Under the pieces are notes generated by a model. That model had not been told where the DNA came from. It searched no databases and saw only the letters and a program-made list of their open reading frames with translations. The translations under genes were made by a program, and so were the position numbers. From Diaminobutyricibacter sp. McL0608 (GTDB lineage: Bacteria; Actinomycetota; Actinomycetes; Actinomycetales; Microbacteriaceae): a DNA stretch of 64,000 nt. The number at the start of each line of letters is the position of its first letter. Within the stretch, counting starts at the first letter, position 1. Where the stretch lies: contig NZ_CP154826.1 in NCBI RefSeq assembly GCF_039613825.1, positions 1,984,001 through 2,048,000 on the forward strand, read 5' to 3'. Below, one piece after another: positions 28,413-37,518 of this stretch.

Positions 28413-29503
28413 AGATCGTCTTCGACTGCCGCTACACCCGCATCGGACGTCACGACGGGATCAGCCGATACACCGCCGGGATCGTCACCGCGCTCGCGAA
28501 GCGCCACCCCGTCACCATGCTGATCAGCGACCATCGCCAACTGGAGATGCTCCCCGACCTGCCCTGGGAGATCGTCAGCGCACCCACGAGCGCGCGGGAG
28601 CCCTTCGTCGCCCGTCAGGTGAACAAGCTCAAACCTGACGTCGTCTTCACCCCCATGCAGACCATGGGGGGCTGGGGCCGGGACTACCGGCTCGTGCTCA
28701 CCGTGCACGACCTCATCTACTATCGCAACCGCACACCACCGCGCGACCTCGCCTGGCCGATCCGCCTCCTGTGGCGCCTCTACCACCTCGCCTGGTGGCC
28801 GCAGCGGATGCTGCTGAATCGAGCGGATGCGGTCGTGACCGTCTCGCAGACCACCAAGAACCTGATCACGGAGCATCACCTGACCAGGCGACCGATCTCC
28901 GTCGTCATGAACGCCGCGGACGCTCCGGGCGCCTCGCACGCCGCTCCCGTCGTGCGTACGGCTCCGGTGAAGCGCAGTCTCGTGTACATGGGCTCCTTCA
29001 TGCCGTACAAGAACGTCGACACCCTGGTGCGCGCCGTCGCAAAGCTCCCGGACTACGAACTGCACCTGATGAGCCGGATCGACGAGCGCGAACGCGAACG
29101 GCTGACTGCGATCGCGCCCGAGGCGCGAATCGTGTTCCACAACGGAGCAAGCGACGAGGACTACACGGATGCCCTGCGCGAGGCCACAGCACTGGTGACC
29201 GCATCCCTCGACGAAGGATTCGGCATCCCATTGGTGGAGTCGATGACGCTCGGGACACCGGTGGTCGTCAGCGACATCCCCATCTTCCGCGAGATCGGGG
29301 GAGACGCGGCCCTCTACTTCGACGCAGCCTCCGCCGACGAGCTGGTCGCGCGCATCCGCGCACTCGAGGCTCCTGGCGTGTGGGCCGAACGGTCCGCGCT
29401 GTCCGAGCGGGAAGCCGCCCGGTTCACCTGGGAGGCGTCGGCCGAGCACCTGCTGACCGTCCTGACAGCAGCGGCTGCGCGGTCGAGGCGCCGGCTGCGC
29501 TGA
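28409..29503 (+). CDS. Glycosyltransferase family 4 protein
   Basis: 364-residue GT-B enzyme. It has the N-terminal GRHDGISRYTAGI segment (near 13), a central YMGSFMPYKNVDTL linker and SLDEGFGIPLVESM (near 270-283) with the EX7E nucleotide-sugar site. The acceptor and donor are unknown; the mannosyltransferase-like C-terminal half suggests a cell-envelope or storage glycan. No signal peptide or membrane helix is seen. Coupled by a 4-nt overlap to the alpha/beta hydrolase, implying a shared pathway. Confidence 0.88.
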   Translation: MKIVFDCRYTRIGRHDGISRYTAGIVTALAKRHPVTMLISDHRQLEMLPDLPWEIVSAPTSAREPFVARQVNKLKPDVVFTPMQTMGGWGRDYRLVLTVHDLIYYRNRTPPRDLAWPIRLLWRLYHLAWWPQRMLLNRADAVVTVSQTTKNLITEHHLTRRPISVVMNAADAPGASHAAPVVRTAPVKRSLVYMGSFMPYKNVDTLVRAVAKLPDYELHLMSRIDERERERLTAIAPEARIVFHNGASDEDYTDALREATALVTASLDEGFGIPLVESMTLGTPVVVSDIPIFREIGGDAALYFDAASADELVARIRALEAPGVWAERSALSEREAARFTWEASAEHLLTVLTAAAARSRRRLR

Positions 29504-29551
29504 CACCGGGAGCTGCGGCCGCGACCGTAGCGCACCGACCGGGTGGCGTCG

Positions 29552-30157
29552 CTACAGCACCGACGCGGTGAACAGGTCGCGCTCCTCGAGGCCCACGTTG
29601 AAACGGTCGAGCTCGAGACGTCCGTCGCGGTAGACGAACGTATGCACGGACCCGTTCGGGATGACCTCGCCAGGGCCCGGGAGTGCATGATCCGTCACGT
29701 GGCGGACAAGGGAGCCGATCACGCCGCCATGGCTGACGACGATCAGCGACTCGCCCTCGTGGCGCTCCGCCAGCTCGACCAGGGTCGGAAGCGCCCGTTC
29801 GACGACGGCGTCACGGCTCTCACGACCGGGAACCGCGGTCCCTTCCGGCCAGCGGGCGAGGATCTCCGGGCCGGTCAGACCCTCCGCCTCCCCGTAACGG
29901 CGCTCTGCCATCCCGTCGAGCGGCGTCGGAGTTCCAAGGGAGACATGGGTCGCGATGATGCTCGCCGTCTCGCTGGCGCGACTCAGCGGACTCGTGAAGA
30001 TTGCATCCCATTCGCCTGTCGCGAGTGCGCGACCCGTCGCATCAGCCTGCGCCCGCCCGGTCGAGTTCAACGGAACGTCGGTCGAGCCCTGGATGCGCCT
30101 GGCCAGGTTCCAGTCGGTCTGGCCGTGGCGCACGAGCGACAGTCTGGTCACACGCAT
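29552..30157 (-). CDS. Histidine phosphatase family protein
   Basis: 201-residue phosphoglycerate-mutase-like phosphatase. The catalytic motif LVRHGQTDWN (near 8-17), with the RHG phospho-acceptor, and VVSHGGVIGSL (near 147) are intact. Such proteins act on diverse phosphate esters, so I do not name a substrate. GGGAAGGG lies right before the ATG. It is convergent with the glycosyltransferase (48-bp gap) and 70 bp downstream of the sirtuin gene on the same strand. Confidence 0.87.
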   Translation of the reverse strand: MRVTRLSLVRHGQTDWNLARRIQGSTDVPLNSTGRAQADATGRALATGEWDAIFTSPLSRASETASIIATHVSLGTPTPLDGMAERRYGEAEGLTGPEILARWPEGTAVPGRESRDAVVERALPTLVELAERHEGESLIVVSHGGVIGSLVRHVTDHALPGPGEVIPNGSVHTFVYRDGRLELDRFNVGLEERDLFTASVL

Positions 30158-30227
30158 CCCTTCCCGGGACGGCCGACCCGCCGCACCGCCTCCGCAAGCG
30201 CGGACCGGATGCGCTTCAGGTGCGCGA

Positions 30228-31076
30228 TCAGGCGGTGAGCCGGGCGGAGAGCTCCACGAGCGTCTCCGTCGTCCCTGCGTCCAGCTTAACTGTCGCGCGC
30301 GTATCGCCCTTGGTCACTCCACGGTTCACAATGACGATCGGGATGCGCCGACGACGGGCCTGCTCCAGGAGACGGATGCCCGAATTGACCACCAGGGACG
30401 AACCGGCGATGAGGAGCGCATCCGATCGCTGCACGAGTGCGCTCGCCTCACGAAACTTCTCGGCCGGCACGAACTCGCCGAAGAAGACCACGTCGGGCTT
30501 CAGTCTCCCGCCGCACACCGTGCAGTCCGGAACCACGAACGCATCGATATCCGTCACGATCGCGTCGCCGTCGGGTGCGATCTCCACCGCATCCGGCTGG
30601 TCGAGCCACGGGTTGGCCTCCTCGATGCGCGCGGAGATGCTCTCGCGCGCGAAGATCTGGCCGCAGTTGAGGCACAGCACGCGATCCATCGCGCCGTGCA
30701 GGTCGACGACCTTGCGCGAACCCGCGCGTGTGTGCAGCCCGTCGACGTTCTGCGTGATGACGCCGTTCAGTGCCCCGCCCGACTCGAGCTGAGCCAGGGC
30801 GCGATGACCCGGGTTCGGTTCGGCTGCGCGGAAACGGCGGTAGCCGAGGTGGCTGCCGGCCCAATACCGCTTGCGATGCGTGTCGCTCGCAAGGAACTGC
30901 TGGAACGTCATAGGCGTGCGCTGGGGAGCGCCCTCGCCACGATAGTCGGGAATGCCCGAGTCGGTGCTGACACCCGCACCGGTGAGAACGGCGAACGGCC
31001 GCGAGGCGAGAAGCTCCGCAGCACGGTCGAGGTCCCCCGCCACCTGCGCGTCCGGCTCGGTCGCCAATGCAGACAT
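30228..31076 (-). CDS. Sir2 family NAD-dependent protein deacylase
   Basis: Sirtuin removing acyl groups from lysines with consumption of NAD. 282 residues from ATG 31076, preceded by GGGAGGTGGGG; longer upstream codons are open but unlike the family. TGAGVSTDSGIPDYRG (near 37-52) and TQNVDGLHTRAG (near 107-118) bind NAD. DLHG (near 124) holds the catalytic His, and two Cys pairs (CLNC, CTVC) bind zinc. It is divergent from a TrmH methyltransferase with an operator-like region between them. Confidence 0.93.
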   Translation of the reverse strand: MSALATEPDAQVAGDLDRAAELLASRPFAVLTGAGVSTDSGIPDYRGEGAPQRTPMTFQQFLASDTHRKRYWAGSHLGYRRFRAAEPNPGHRALAQLESGGALNGVITQNVDGLHTRAGSRKVVDLHGAMDRVLCLNCGQIFARESISARIEEANPWLDQPDAVEIAPDGDAIVTDIDAFVVPDCTVCGGRLKPDVVFFGEFVPAEKFREASALVQRSDALLIAGSSLVVNSGIRLLEQARRRRIPIVIVNRGVTKGDTRATVKLDAGTTETLVELSARLTA

Positions 31077-31135
31077 CCCCACCTCCCGATCCGGATGCGC
31101 CCGAAAGCACACCACTCTTCCTGAGTGTAAACACA

Positions 31136-31165
31136 CCAGTTTTCCGGTTTGTTTCCGGCAACTGG
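31136..31165. promoter_or_regulatory. Operator-like inverted and direct repeats between sirtuin and trmH genes
   Basis: CCAGTT (31136) and AACTGG (31160) form an inverted repeat enclosing two TTTCCGG copies (31141 and 31152), spaced 11 bp, one DNA turn. Just to the left is GTGTAAACAC (31125-31134), which is nearly symmetric. The A/T-rich stretch stands out from its G+C-rich surroundings in a shared divergent promoter region. No known regulator motif can be assigned with confidence. Confidence 0.4.
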
Positions 31166-31205
31166 CAATCTAGGAGCGCAACAGACACAGGAAGGCGGCA
31201 CCCGA

Positions 31206-32018
31206 GTGCTCATCAAGCGGATCAGCGACCTGGACGATCCGGCGCTCGGAGACTACTCGCGCCTGACCGACGTCGCCCTGCGGCGCGTGAGCGAACCCGC
31301 CGGCGGCCTGTACATCGCGGAATCGACGAAGGTGATCACCCGCGCGCTGGCCGCCGGCCACCGGCCCCGCTCGGTGCTCCTGCAAGAGCAGTGGCTTCCC
31401 GATGTGGAACCGCTCCTCGCGGGATTTCCGGACCTACCCGTCTTCGTGGGGGACAGCGCACTGCTGGAACGGCTGACCGGCTACCACCTCCACCGGGGCG
31501 CACTGGCGGCGATGCACCGGCCGGCGCTCCCCGATCCGCGCGAACTGCTGCGGACCGCGACCCGCGTCGTCGTGCTCGAAGACATCGTCGACCACACCAA
31601 CGTCGGGGCGATAGTACGTAATTGCGCAGCGCTGGGCGCGGACGCGATCCTCGTTACGCCGCGGTGCGCTGACCCCCTTTACCGTCGAAGCGTCCGTGTC
31701 TCAATGGGCACGATCTTTCAAGTGCCGTGGACCCGAATCGATCCGTGGCCGGAGGGTATGTCGATGCTTCGAGAGCACGGCTTCGTCACAGCGGCGCTGG
31801 CATTGAGTGACACCTCGATCAGCCTCGGTCAGCTCAGTGCTGACCTTCCGGACCGTCTCGCCCTCATCCTCGGAAGCGAGGGCGACGGGCTGAGCCGACG
31901 CACGATCGCCGATTCCGACCTAGTGGTACGTATACCGATGAAGGGCGGAGTTGATTCGCTCAACGTCGCCGCCGCATCTGCTGTCGCGCTGTGGGCTACG
32001 CAAGCCGAGCATCGATAG
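31206..32018 (+). CDS. TrmH/SpoU family RNA 2'-O-methyltransferase
   Basis: SPOUT-class methyltransferase using S-adenosylmethionine on rRNA or tRNA. 270 residues from GTG 31206, with AGGAAGG before it. An N-terminal substrate-binding domain is followed by the knot: NVGAIVRNCAALGADA (near 135-150), LALILGSEGDGLS (near 218-230) and IPMKGGVDSLNVAAA (near 244-258). The target nucleotide is not predictable from these motifs. It is divergent from the sirtuin gene. Confidence 0.9.
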   Translation: MLIKRISDLDDPALGDYSRLTDVALRRVSEPAGGLYIAESTKVITRALAAGHRPRSVLLQEQWLPDVEPLLAGFPDLPVFVGDSALLERLTGYHLHRGALAAMHRPALPDPRELLRTATRVVVLEDIVDHTNVGAIVRNCAALGADAILVTPRCADPLYRRSVRVSMGTIFQVPWTRIDPWPEGMSMLREHGFVTAALALSDTSISLGQLSADLPDRLALILGSEGDGLSRRTIADSDLVVRIPMKGGVDSLNVAAASAVALWATQAEHR

Positions 32019-32075
32019 AGCTACCGGCGGACTTGGGGAAGCGGACCCATGCGCGGACGCGGATCGGCTCAGGAG

Positions 32076-32414
32076 TTAGCGCGGCCCGAACCCTGACGGG
32101 AGCGAGGTGAAACCTCCGCGTGGGTCGGGCGACGGCTCGGGCTCGTCGAAATGACGGTTCGCCGCGCCCGGAAGGCTCTGCGGCACCACCCGATTTCGCG
32201 CCGCGGCGACTATCGCGACAATCATCGCTGCAAGGAGCGCGGCACCGACGACGACGAGGATCCAGCCGACAGGACTTCCGGAGATCACCATGACAACACC
32301 GACCGGGCCGGTGAGCCACGCGCCGATTCCAGTCACGATCGTCAGACCTACGAGCAGCCCGAACCGCCTCCGGCGACGCTGTACCCGCTCGAACTCTTCA
32401 ATCAGCGTGCTCAC
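32076..32414 (-). CDS. Small two-helix membrane protein, unknown
   Basis: 112 residues from the GTG at 32414, which has AAGGGGG 8 nt before it; a GTG at 32435 would add seven residues but lacks a site. A basic N-terminus (VQRRRRRFG) is followed by two membrane helices (about 20-45 and 50-70) and a proline/serine-rich tail that should be cytoplasmic or disordered. I do not recognise the family. It is convergent with the TrmH-like gene (57-bp gap). Confidence 0.65.
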   Translation of the reverse strand: MSTLIEEFERVQRRRRRFGLLVGLTIVTGIGAWLTGPVGVVMVISGSPVGWILVVVGAALLAAMIVAIVAAARNRVVPQSLPGAANRHFDEPEPSPDPRGGFTSLPSGFGPR

Positions 32415-32435
32415 GTGAGGCACCCCCTTGTCCAC

Positions 32436-32644
32436 AACCTACTCGATGTGAGCCGCACTTCGGAGCATTGATTCCGACCCGCTCATCGGCACTTTCGTGC
32501 AACCTAAACGCCATGGGCGCTCCAGGGCCGGTGATCGACCGCATCCGGTCGTCCGATCGTCTCCGGCACTCCCACGTCACCGGGATCGCGACGCTCGGGG
32601 GCCATTCAGGGCATCCACTGGAAGCCCGCATTATGATCTAACGC
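32436..32644. promoter_or_regulatory. Divergent promoter region
   Basis: 209 bp without a supported gene, between the small membrane protein and the carboxypeptidase. TATGAT at 32632-32637 is a good -10 box ending 7 nt before the carboxypeptidase GTG. I see nothing else definable. Confidence 0.45.
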
Positions 32645-33901
32645 GTGCCAGATCAGCCCCGCCGTGAGACGCGCGTATCGACCAAGCGTCGAACGTACCG
32701 CAGGCGTCGCATCGTCGTCTTCGGCATCCTCGGGCTCTTCCTCGTCACCGTGATGTACGTGACAGGCTCGCTGGTAGCGCCGATGCCCGCGACGGCGGCC
32801 GTCACCGACCACGAGCAGTCGATCGCCCAGCCGGCAGCCCAGCTGTCCTGGCCCGGCTTCGGAGCGAGTGCTATCACCGCCCTCGACTATCCGGGCGTCT
32901 CCGAGTTCCACGGAACCAACGCCAGCCTTCCCATCGCAAGCATGACCAAGACGATCACCGCACTGGTGGTACTCGCGAAGAAGCCGCTCAAAGCGGGCGA
33001 CGACGGTCCGAGCATCCACTTCACCGACGCTGACGTAAAAGTGTGGAACGAGGTCGTCGCTGAGGGCGGGTCGTGGGCACCGGTCGTCTCCGGAACGTCG
33101 ATGAGCGAGAAACAAGCGCTCGAGGCGATGCTTCTACCGTCGGCCAACAACTATGCGATCTCGCTGGCGAACTGGGCCTACGGAAGCATGAGCGCGTACC
33201 TCGCGGCCGCGAAATCGTGGCTCGCCTCGCACAACCTCAGCGGCACGCACGTCGTCGACGCGAGCGGCCTCGATCCGGGTAGCCGCAGTACCACCAAAGA
33301 CCTCATCGCGATCGGTAAGCTCGTGCTCGCCGATCCCGTGTTGCCTTCGATCGTCGCGACGAAAGCGGCGACCCTTCCCGGCGCGGGAATTCAGCAGAAC
33401 ACCAACGAGCTTCTGGGCGTCGACGGGATCGACGGGATCAAGACCGGAAACACCGATCAGGCCGGCAACTGCCTGATGTTCTCGGCCGACGTCGCCGTCG
33501 GATCGAGCAAAGTGCGTGTGCTCGGTGTCGTGATCGGCGCGCCGACCCACGATCAACTGTGGGCGGCGGTGAAGACGCTCCTCACCAGCATGCAGAACGG
33601 CTTCCATCAAGTCGACGTCGCCACCGACGGACAGGTCTTCGGAACCTACACGACAGTATGGGGCGCGAAGTCGAAGCTCGTCGCAACCGCGACCAAGACC
33701 TTCCTCGTGTGGTCGGACACCCCGGTCACTGTATCGATCCAGACGCGTCCGGTGCAGCTCGGCAACGCCGGCGAGGTCGTCGGCCAGGTCGCGTTCACGC
33801 TCAACGGCAAGACCGAGACGGCGCAGCTCGCGCTCAAGTCGAAGCTGCCCGATCCAGGCTTCTGGTGGCGTATGGCCCACCCGGGCGGCCTGGGAGCCTG
33901 A
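32645..33901 (+). CDS. Serine-type D-Ala-D-Ala carboxypeptidase
   Basis: Penicillin-binding enzyme trimming peptidoglycan stem peptides outside the cell. 418 residues. A basic start and a helix at about 24-45 form an uncleaved signal anchor. The three active-site motifs are SMTK (near 99), SAN (near 167) and KTG (near 265). A C-terminal domain of about 110 residues, as in class C type PBPs, follows. GTG start, probably leaderless (TATGAT then 7 nt). Confidence 0.92.
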   Translation: MPDQPRRETRVSTKRRTYRRRRIVVFGILGLFLVTVMYVTGSLVAPMPATAAVTDHEQSIAQPAAQLSWPGFGASAITALDYPGVSEFHGTNASLPIASMTKTITALVVLAKKPLKAGDDGPSIHFTDADVKVWNEVVAEGGSWAPVVSGTSMSEKQALEAMLLPSANNYAISLANWAYGSMSAYLAAAKSWLASHNLSGTHVVDASGLDPGSRSTTKDLIAIGKLVLADPVLPSIVATKAATLPGAGIQQNTNELLGVDGIDGIKTGNTDQAGNCLMFSADVAVGSSKVRVLGVVIGAPTHDQLWAAVKTLLTSMQNGFHQVDVATDGQVFGTYTTVWGAKSKLVATATKTFLVWSDTPVTVSIQTRPVQLGNAGEVVGQVAFTLNGKTETAQLALKSKLPDPGFWWRMAHPGGLGA

Positions 33902-33926
33902 CCCCTCCCCGCTGCGGTACGACCGG

Positions 33927-34724
33927 TCAGTCGCCCGGATAGCCCGGGTACACGAACGGGGCCGCTTCCGGACGCTTGGGAAGGACCTGATCACCCGACG
34001 ACTGGTGACGGATCCGCCGGATCACCCACGGCACGAGGTATTCGCGGGCCCAGGACAGGTCTTCGGCCCGTGCCTGGCGCCAGGTGCGCACCGGCAGCGG
34101 CTCCGGCTCCAACGGCTGCAGGTCGTTGTCGACGTTGAGAGCGGCGAGCACCATCCGCGCGACCGTGTGGTGGCCGAGCGGGGCGAGATGCAGCCGGTCC
34201 GGTGCCCACATCCGCGCATCCTGAATCTCCGTCAACGACCACTGGTCGGCGACGATGCAGTCGTGGCGGGCTGCAACGGCCCGAACGTTCTCGTTGTAGA
34301 TCGCCACCTTGCCGCGGATGCCCCGAAACACCGAGGAGAAGCCGACGTCCACGCCGGTGAAGACGACGACGGTAGCGCCATCGGACGTCAGACGGGCCAC
34401 GGCTGCGTCGAACAGCGCAGCGATCTGGTCGGGGTCGGTGCCCGGGCGGATCACGTCGTTGCCGCCCGCGGAGATCGTCACCAGATCCGGACGCAGGGCC
34501 AGCGCGGGCTCCACCTGCTCATCGAGGATCTGCTTGATCAGCTTGCCCCGCACAGCCAGGTTGGCGTAGGCGAAATCCTCGGTCTGGCTGCTGAGCACTT
34601 CGGCCACACGATCGGCCCAGCCGCGGTGACCCCCAGGGCTGCCCGGCTCCGGATCACCGATGCCCTCGGTGAACGAGTCGCCGACCGCGACATAGCGGGA
34701 CCAGGGATGCTGAGCTTCGGCCAT
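33927..34724 (-). CDS. SGNH/GDSL hydrolase family protein
   Basis: 265-residue esterase-type protein, cytosolic by lack of a signal. The four SGNH blocks are visible: GDSFTEG with the nucleophilic Ser (near 16), the conserved Gly region near NLAVRGK, AGGND (near 87) and DRLHLAPLGH (near 178) with Asp and His. Start chosen at ATG 34724; upstream codons are open but unlike the family. A CAGAAT box lies 6 nt before it. The substrate is unknown. Confidence 0.87.
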   Translation of the reverse strand: MAEAQHPWSRYVAVGDSFTEGIGDPEPGSPGGHRGWADRVAEVLSSQTEDFAYANLAVRGKLIKQILDEQVEPALALRPDLVTISAGGNDVIRPGTDPDQIAALFDAAVARLTSDGATVVVFTGVDVGFSSVFRGIRGKVAIYNENVRAVAARHDCIVADQWSLTEIQDARMWAPDRLHLAPLGHHTVARMVLAALNVDNDLQPLEPEPLPVRTWRQARAEDLSWAREYLVPWVIRRIRHQSSGDQVLPKRPEAAPFVYPGYPGD

Positions 34725-34749
34725 GCATCCATTCTGCACGCGATCGGGT

Positions 34750-36466
34750 TCACACCTGCGCTGAGCCGTCCTCGTTGCTTCCGTCAGCTCTGTCCAGGGC
34801 AGTGAGCCGCGCGATCGCGTCCGCGTTCGTGCCGTAGAACGTGGTCCCGGCATCCAGACCGAACTCGCCGAGGATGCGGGCGAAGTCGGGACGCACGCGC
34901 GAGAACCCGAAAGTGAGTCCGCGCTCCAGCACCCACTCCTTGGTCTCGGCCACGCTGTCCGCGCCGGTGACGTCGATGTCGGTGATCGACTCGCAATCGA
35001 TCACGACGTGACGAACCTTCTCGCGCGCATCCGACACGGCCGCCTCCACCGCATCCTTGAAAGCCGAGGCGTTTGCGAAGAACACCTGCGCGGCGAAACG
35101 GATCACGACGATTCCCGGCGCTGTCACGAACCCGCGCGGCTGCACCCCCATGAGGGCTCCCTCTGGCACGTCCTGCGCGTTCAGCACATCCGCCGGCGGG
35201 TCAGCCGCCCGCTTCGCAAGGTTGACGAGGGCCAGCACGAAAGCGACGAGGATGCCCTGGATCGGTCCGACGAGCAAGGAGGTGAGGAAGCACGCCGCCG
35301 CGACAGCGAACTCGAACTTGCGCACCCGCCAGAGCGCAGCCATTTCGCCGAACCCGAGAAGCGGTACGACGGCCACCGTGATGATCGCACCGATCGCGGG
35401 CGAGGGGATGTGCTCCAGCACGCTCGTGCCGAAGACCACGAGCAGCAGCGTCGCGACCGCTGTCACGAGCGCCGGCACCTGCGTGCGGGAACCGGCCTGG
35501 TCCATTGCGGCAGTCCTGGACGTGGAAGACCCCATCGTGAACGCGCCCGACGCGCCTGCCGCGATGTTGGCAGCGCCGAACGCGAAAAGGTCCCGGTTCA
35601 GATTCACGGGGTAGTTCCGTTTCCCCGCGTAGGCGCGAGACCAGCAGGCCCTCGCCCATCGCCACGATCGTCAACGCTGCAGCGCTCGGGATCAGAGCGA
35701 GCCAGGAACCCCAGCTGATGATCGGCCACGTGAGCTGTGGTGGCCCCGCCTGCACCGTACCGAGGACGGCGACACCCGCATCCTCGAGCCCCAGCGTCGC
35801 GGTCAGGATCGTCGCGAGAGCCAAAGCGACCAGTGCCCAGGGAACATGCGGAAGCAACCTGCGGCCGACCAGGATGATCGCGATCGAGACAGTCGCGATC
35901 AGCACGGACCAGATGTTCAGCATCGGGAGACCAGTGATCAGCTGCTCCACTTTGACGACGAACTCCTCACCCGACTGGATCTTCACGCCCAGCATCTTGG
36001 CGACCTGGTCGAGAAGGATGTCGAGTGCGAGACCGCCGACGAAGCCGGTCAGGATCGGCTTCGAGAGGAAGTTCGCTAGAAATCCCAGTTTGAAGAATGC
36101 GCAGATGAGGAACATCGCGCCGCCGATGATCGCCTGCGCGAGTGCGAGGGTCGCATAGTCCTTGCCGCCTGCGACAGCCAGGCCGCCGAGGCTGGAGGCG
36201 ACCAAGGCGGACGCCGCGGCGTCCGGAGATGCGACCAGCTGACGTGACGACGCGGCCAGCGCCCAGATCGCCGCGGGCACGATCAGCGCATACAGACCCG
36301 CGGTCGCAGGAAGGCCCGCGATCTGCGCATAGCCGATGTTCACAGGCAGCGCAATCGCCAGAAGTGTCACCCCGGCGAGCAACTCGCGGAGGAGGTTGTG
36401 CCGCGTGAGACCGGGAAGCACGGCTCGGGGTCTGGCGACTCGATCGGTCTGAACCACATCGCTCAT
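34750..36466 (-). pseudogene. SulP family anion permease, frameshifted
   Basis: Two overlapping frames together encode a complete sulfate-permease-like protein of about 570 residues. The N-terminal part (start ATG 36466 after GGGAGGTC) carries the first membrane helices. The reading switches near 35631-35638, where GLLVSR should run on into YAGKRNYPVNLNRDLFAFG but is one base out. Restoring a GC dinucleotide in the CGCGC run there would rejoin them. The C-terminal STAS domain is intact in the second frame. Either a true recent pseudogene, a slippage-prone switch, or a sequencing error. Confidence 0.85.
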
Positions 36467-36605
36467 GATCCGACCTCCCGATCGAACGCCTGTTGGCTGC
36501 GAGCCTAGTGGCGGGCGTCCGGCTGCCACCAGCGCGCAGTGCCACCGCCTCGTGCCACCAGCGTGCCGTGCGCAGGCAGACGGCTCCTACTGGTTTACTG
36601 CGGTC

Positions 36606-37424
36606 ATGGACAAGATCGCGAGCTTCTTCCAGGACGCGAACCTGTCGGGCTGGGACATCACCTTCGCGATCCTCTCGCTGGTCGCGGGGTTCGTCTTCGG
36701 CTCGCTCGCGAAGAGGGCCGTGCTGGCGGTCGGCCGGAGATGGCCCAACGTGAGCAGCGCACTCGTCGCGCTGCTGGCGCGCGTCTCGAAATACATCATC
36801 GTGCTCCTCGGTGTCGGCATCGCGCTGACCTTCCTGGGTGCCAATCTGCAGCCGCTGATCGTCAGTGCCATCATCGTGGGACTGATCGCCGCACTCGCCC
36901 TGCGCGACATCGCCGGCAACTGGGGTGCCGCGATCGTGCTGCAGTCCCGGCGTCCGATCGACCTCGGTCAGTGGGTCGAGACCCAGGGATATGTCGGCAC
37001 AGTCCAGGACATGAACGCACGTGCGGTCATCATCCACACTCTCGACGGCAGAAGCGTTCACCTCCCGAACTCGTCCGTGCTCGACAACCCGCTCATCAAC
37101 CGGAGCGAGCGCGGCGACCTCAGAACGAGCATCCAGGTGAGGATGCTCTCGACCGACTCGTTCGAGACCCTGTCCGCCGTCGTGGCCGATGCTGCAGCCT
37201 CAGCCGAGGGTCTCAGCGACCGGCCCGTGCAGATCCGGGCGATACAGCTCGCAGACGACAGGATGACATTCGGCGTCGACTTCTGGCACGATCCGTCCGC
37301 CCAGGAGATCGTGACCTCCAACGTCATCGTTGCGGTCACTGTCGCCCTGCGGACGGCCGGGATAAGCGCGACCGTCACCTCGCTCGAGACGGCTGACCCG
37401 GTCATCCCGCAGCCGTCTGTCTGA
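36606..37424 (+). CDS. Mechanosensitive ion channel family protein (MscS)
   Basis: Small-conductance channel that opens on membrane stretch to release solutes in hypo-osmotic shock. 272 residues from ATG 36606. Three membrane helices (about 17-37, 50-78, 83-104) lead into GLIAALALRDIAGNWGAAIVL, a pore-lining helix rich in Gly and Ala. Then comes the cytoplasmic beta-domain with HLPNSSVLDNPLINRS. TTTACT lies 6 nt before the ATG without a ribosome site. Confidence 0.9.
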   Translation: MDKIASFFQDANLSGWDITFAILSLVAGFVFGSLAKRAVLAVGRRWPNVSSALVALLARVSKYIIVLLGVGIALTFLGANLQPLIVSAIIVGLIAALALRDIAGNWGAAIVLQSRRPIDLGQWVETQGYVGTVQDMNARAVIIHTLDGRSVHLPNSSVLDNPLINRSERGDLRTSIQVRMLSTDSFETLSAVVADAAASAEGLSDRPVQIRAIQLADDRMTFGVDFWHDPSAQEIVTSNVIVAVTVALRTAGISATVTSLETADPVIPQPSV

Positions 37425-37518
37425 GGACGCGGCGGTTCGACCCGGCCGACCGGGCCGAGCCGTCCGACTCATCCGACCCGTCCGCGGCTGTCGGTGGGAG
37501 CCGGTAAATTGGTTCCAA

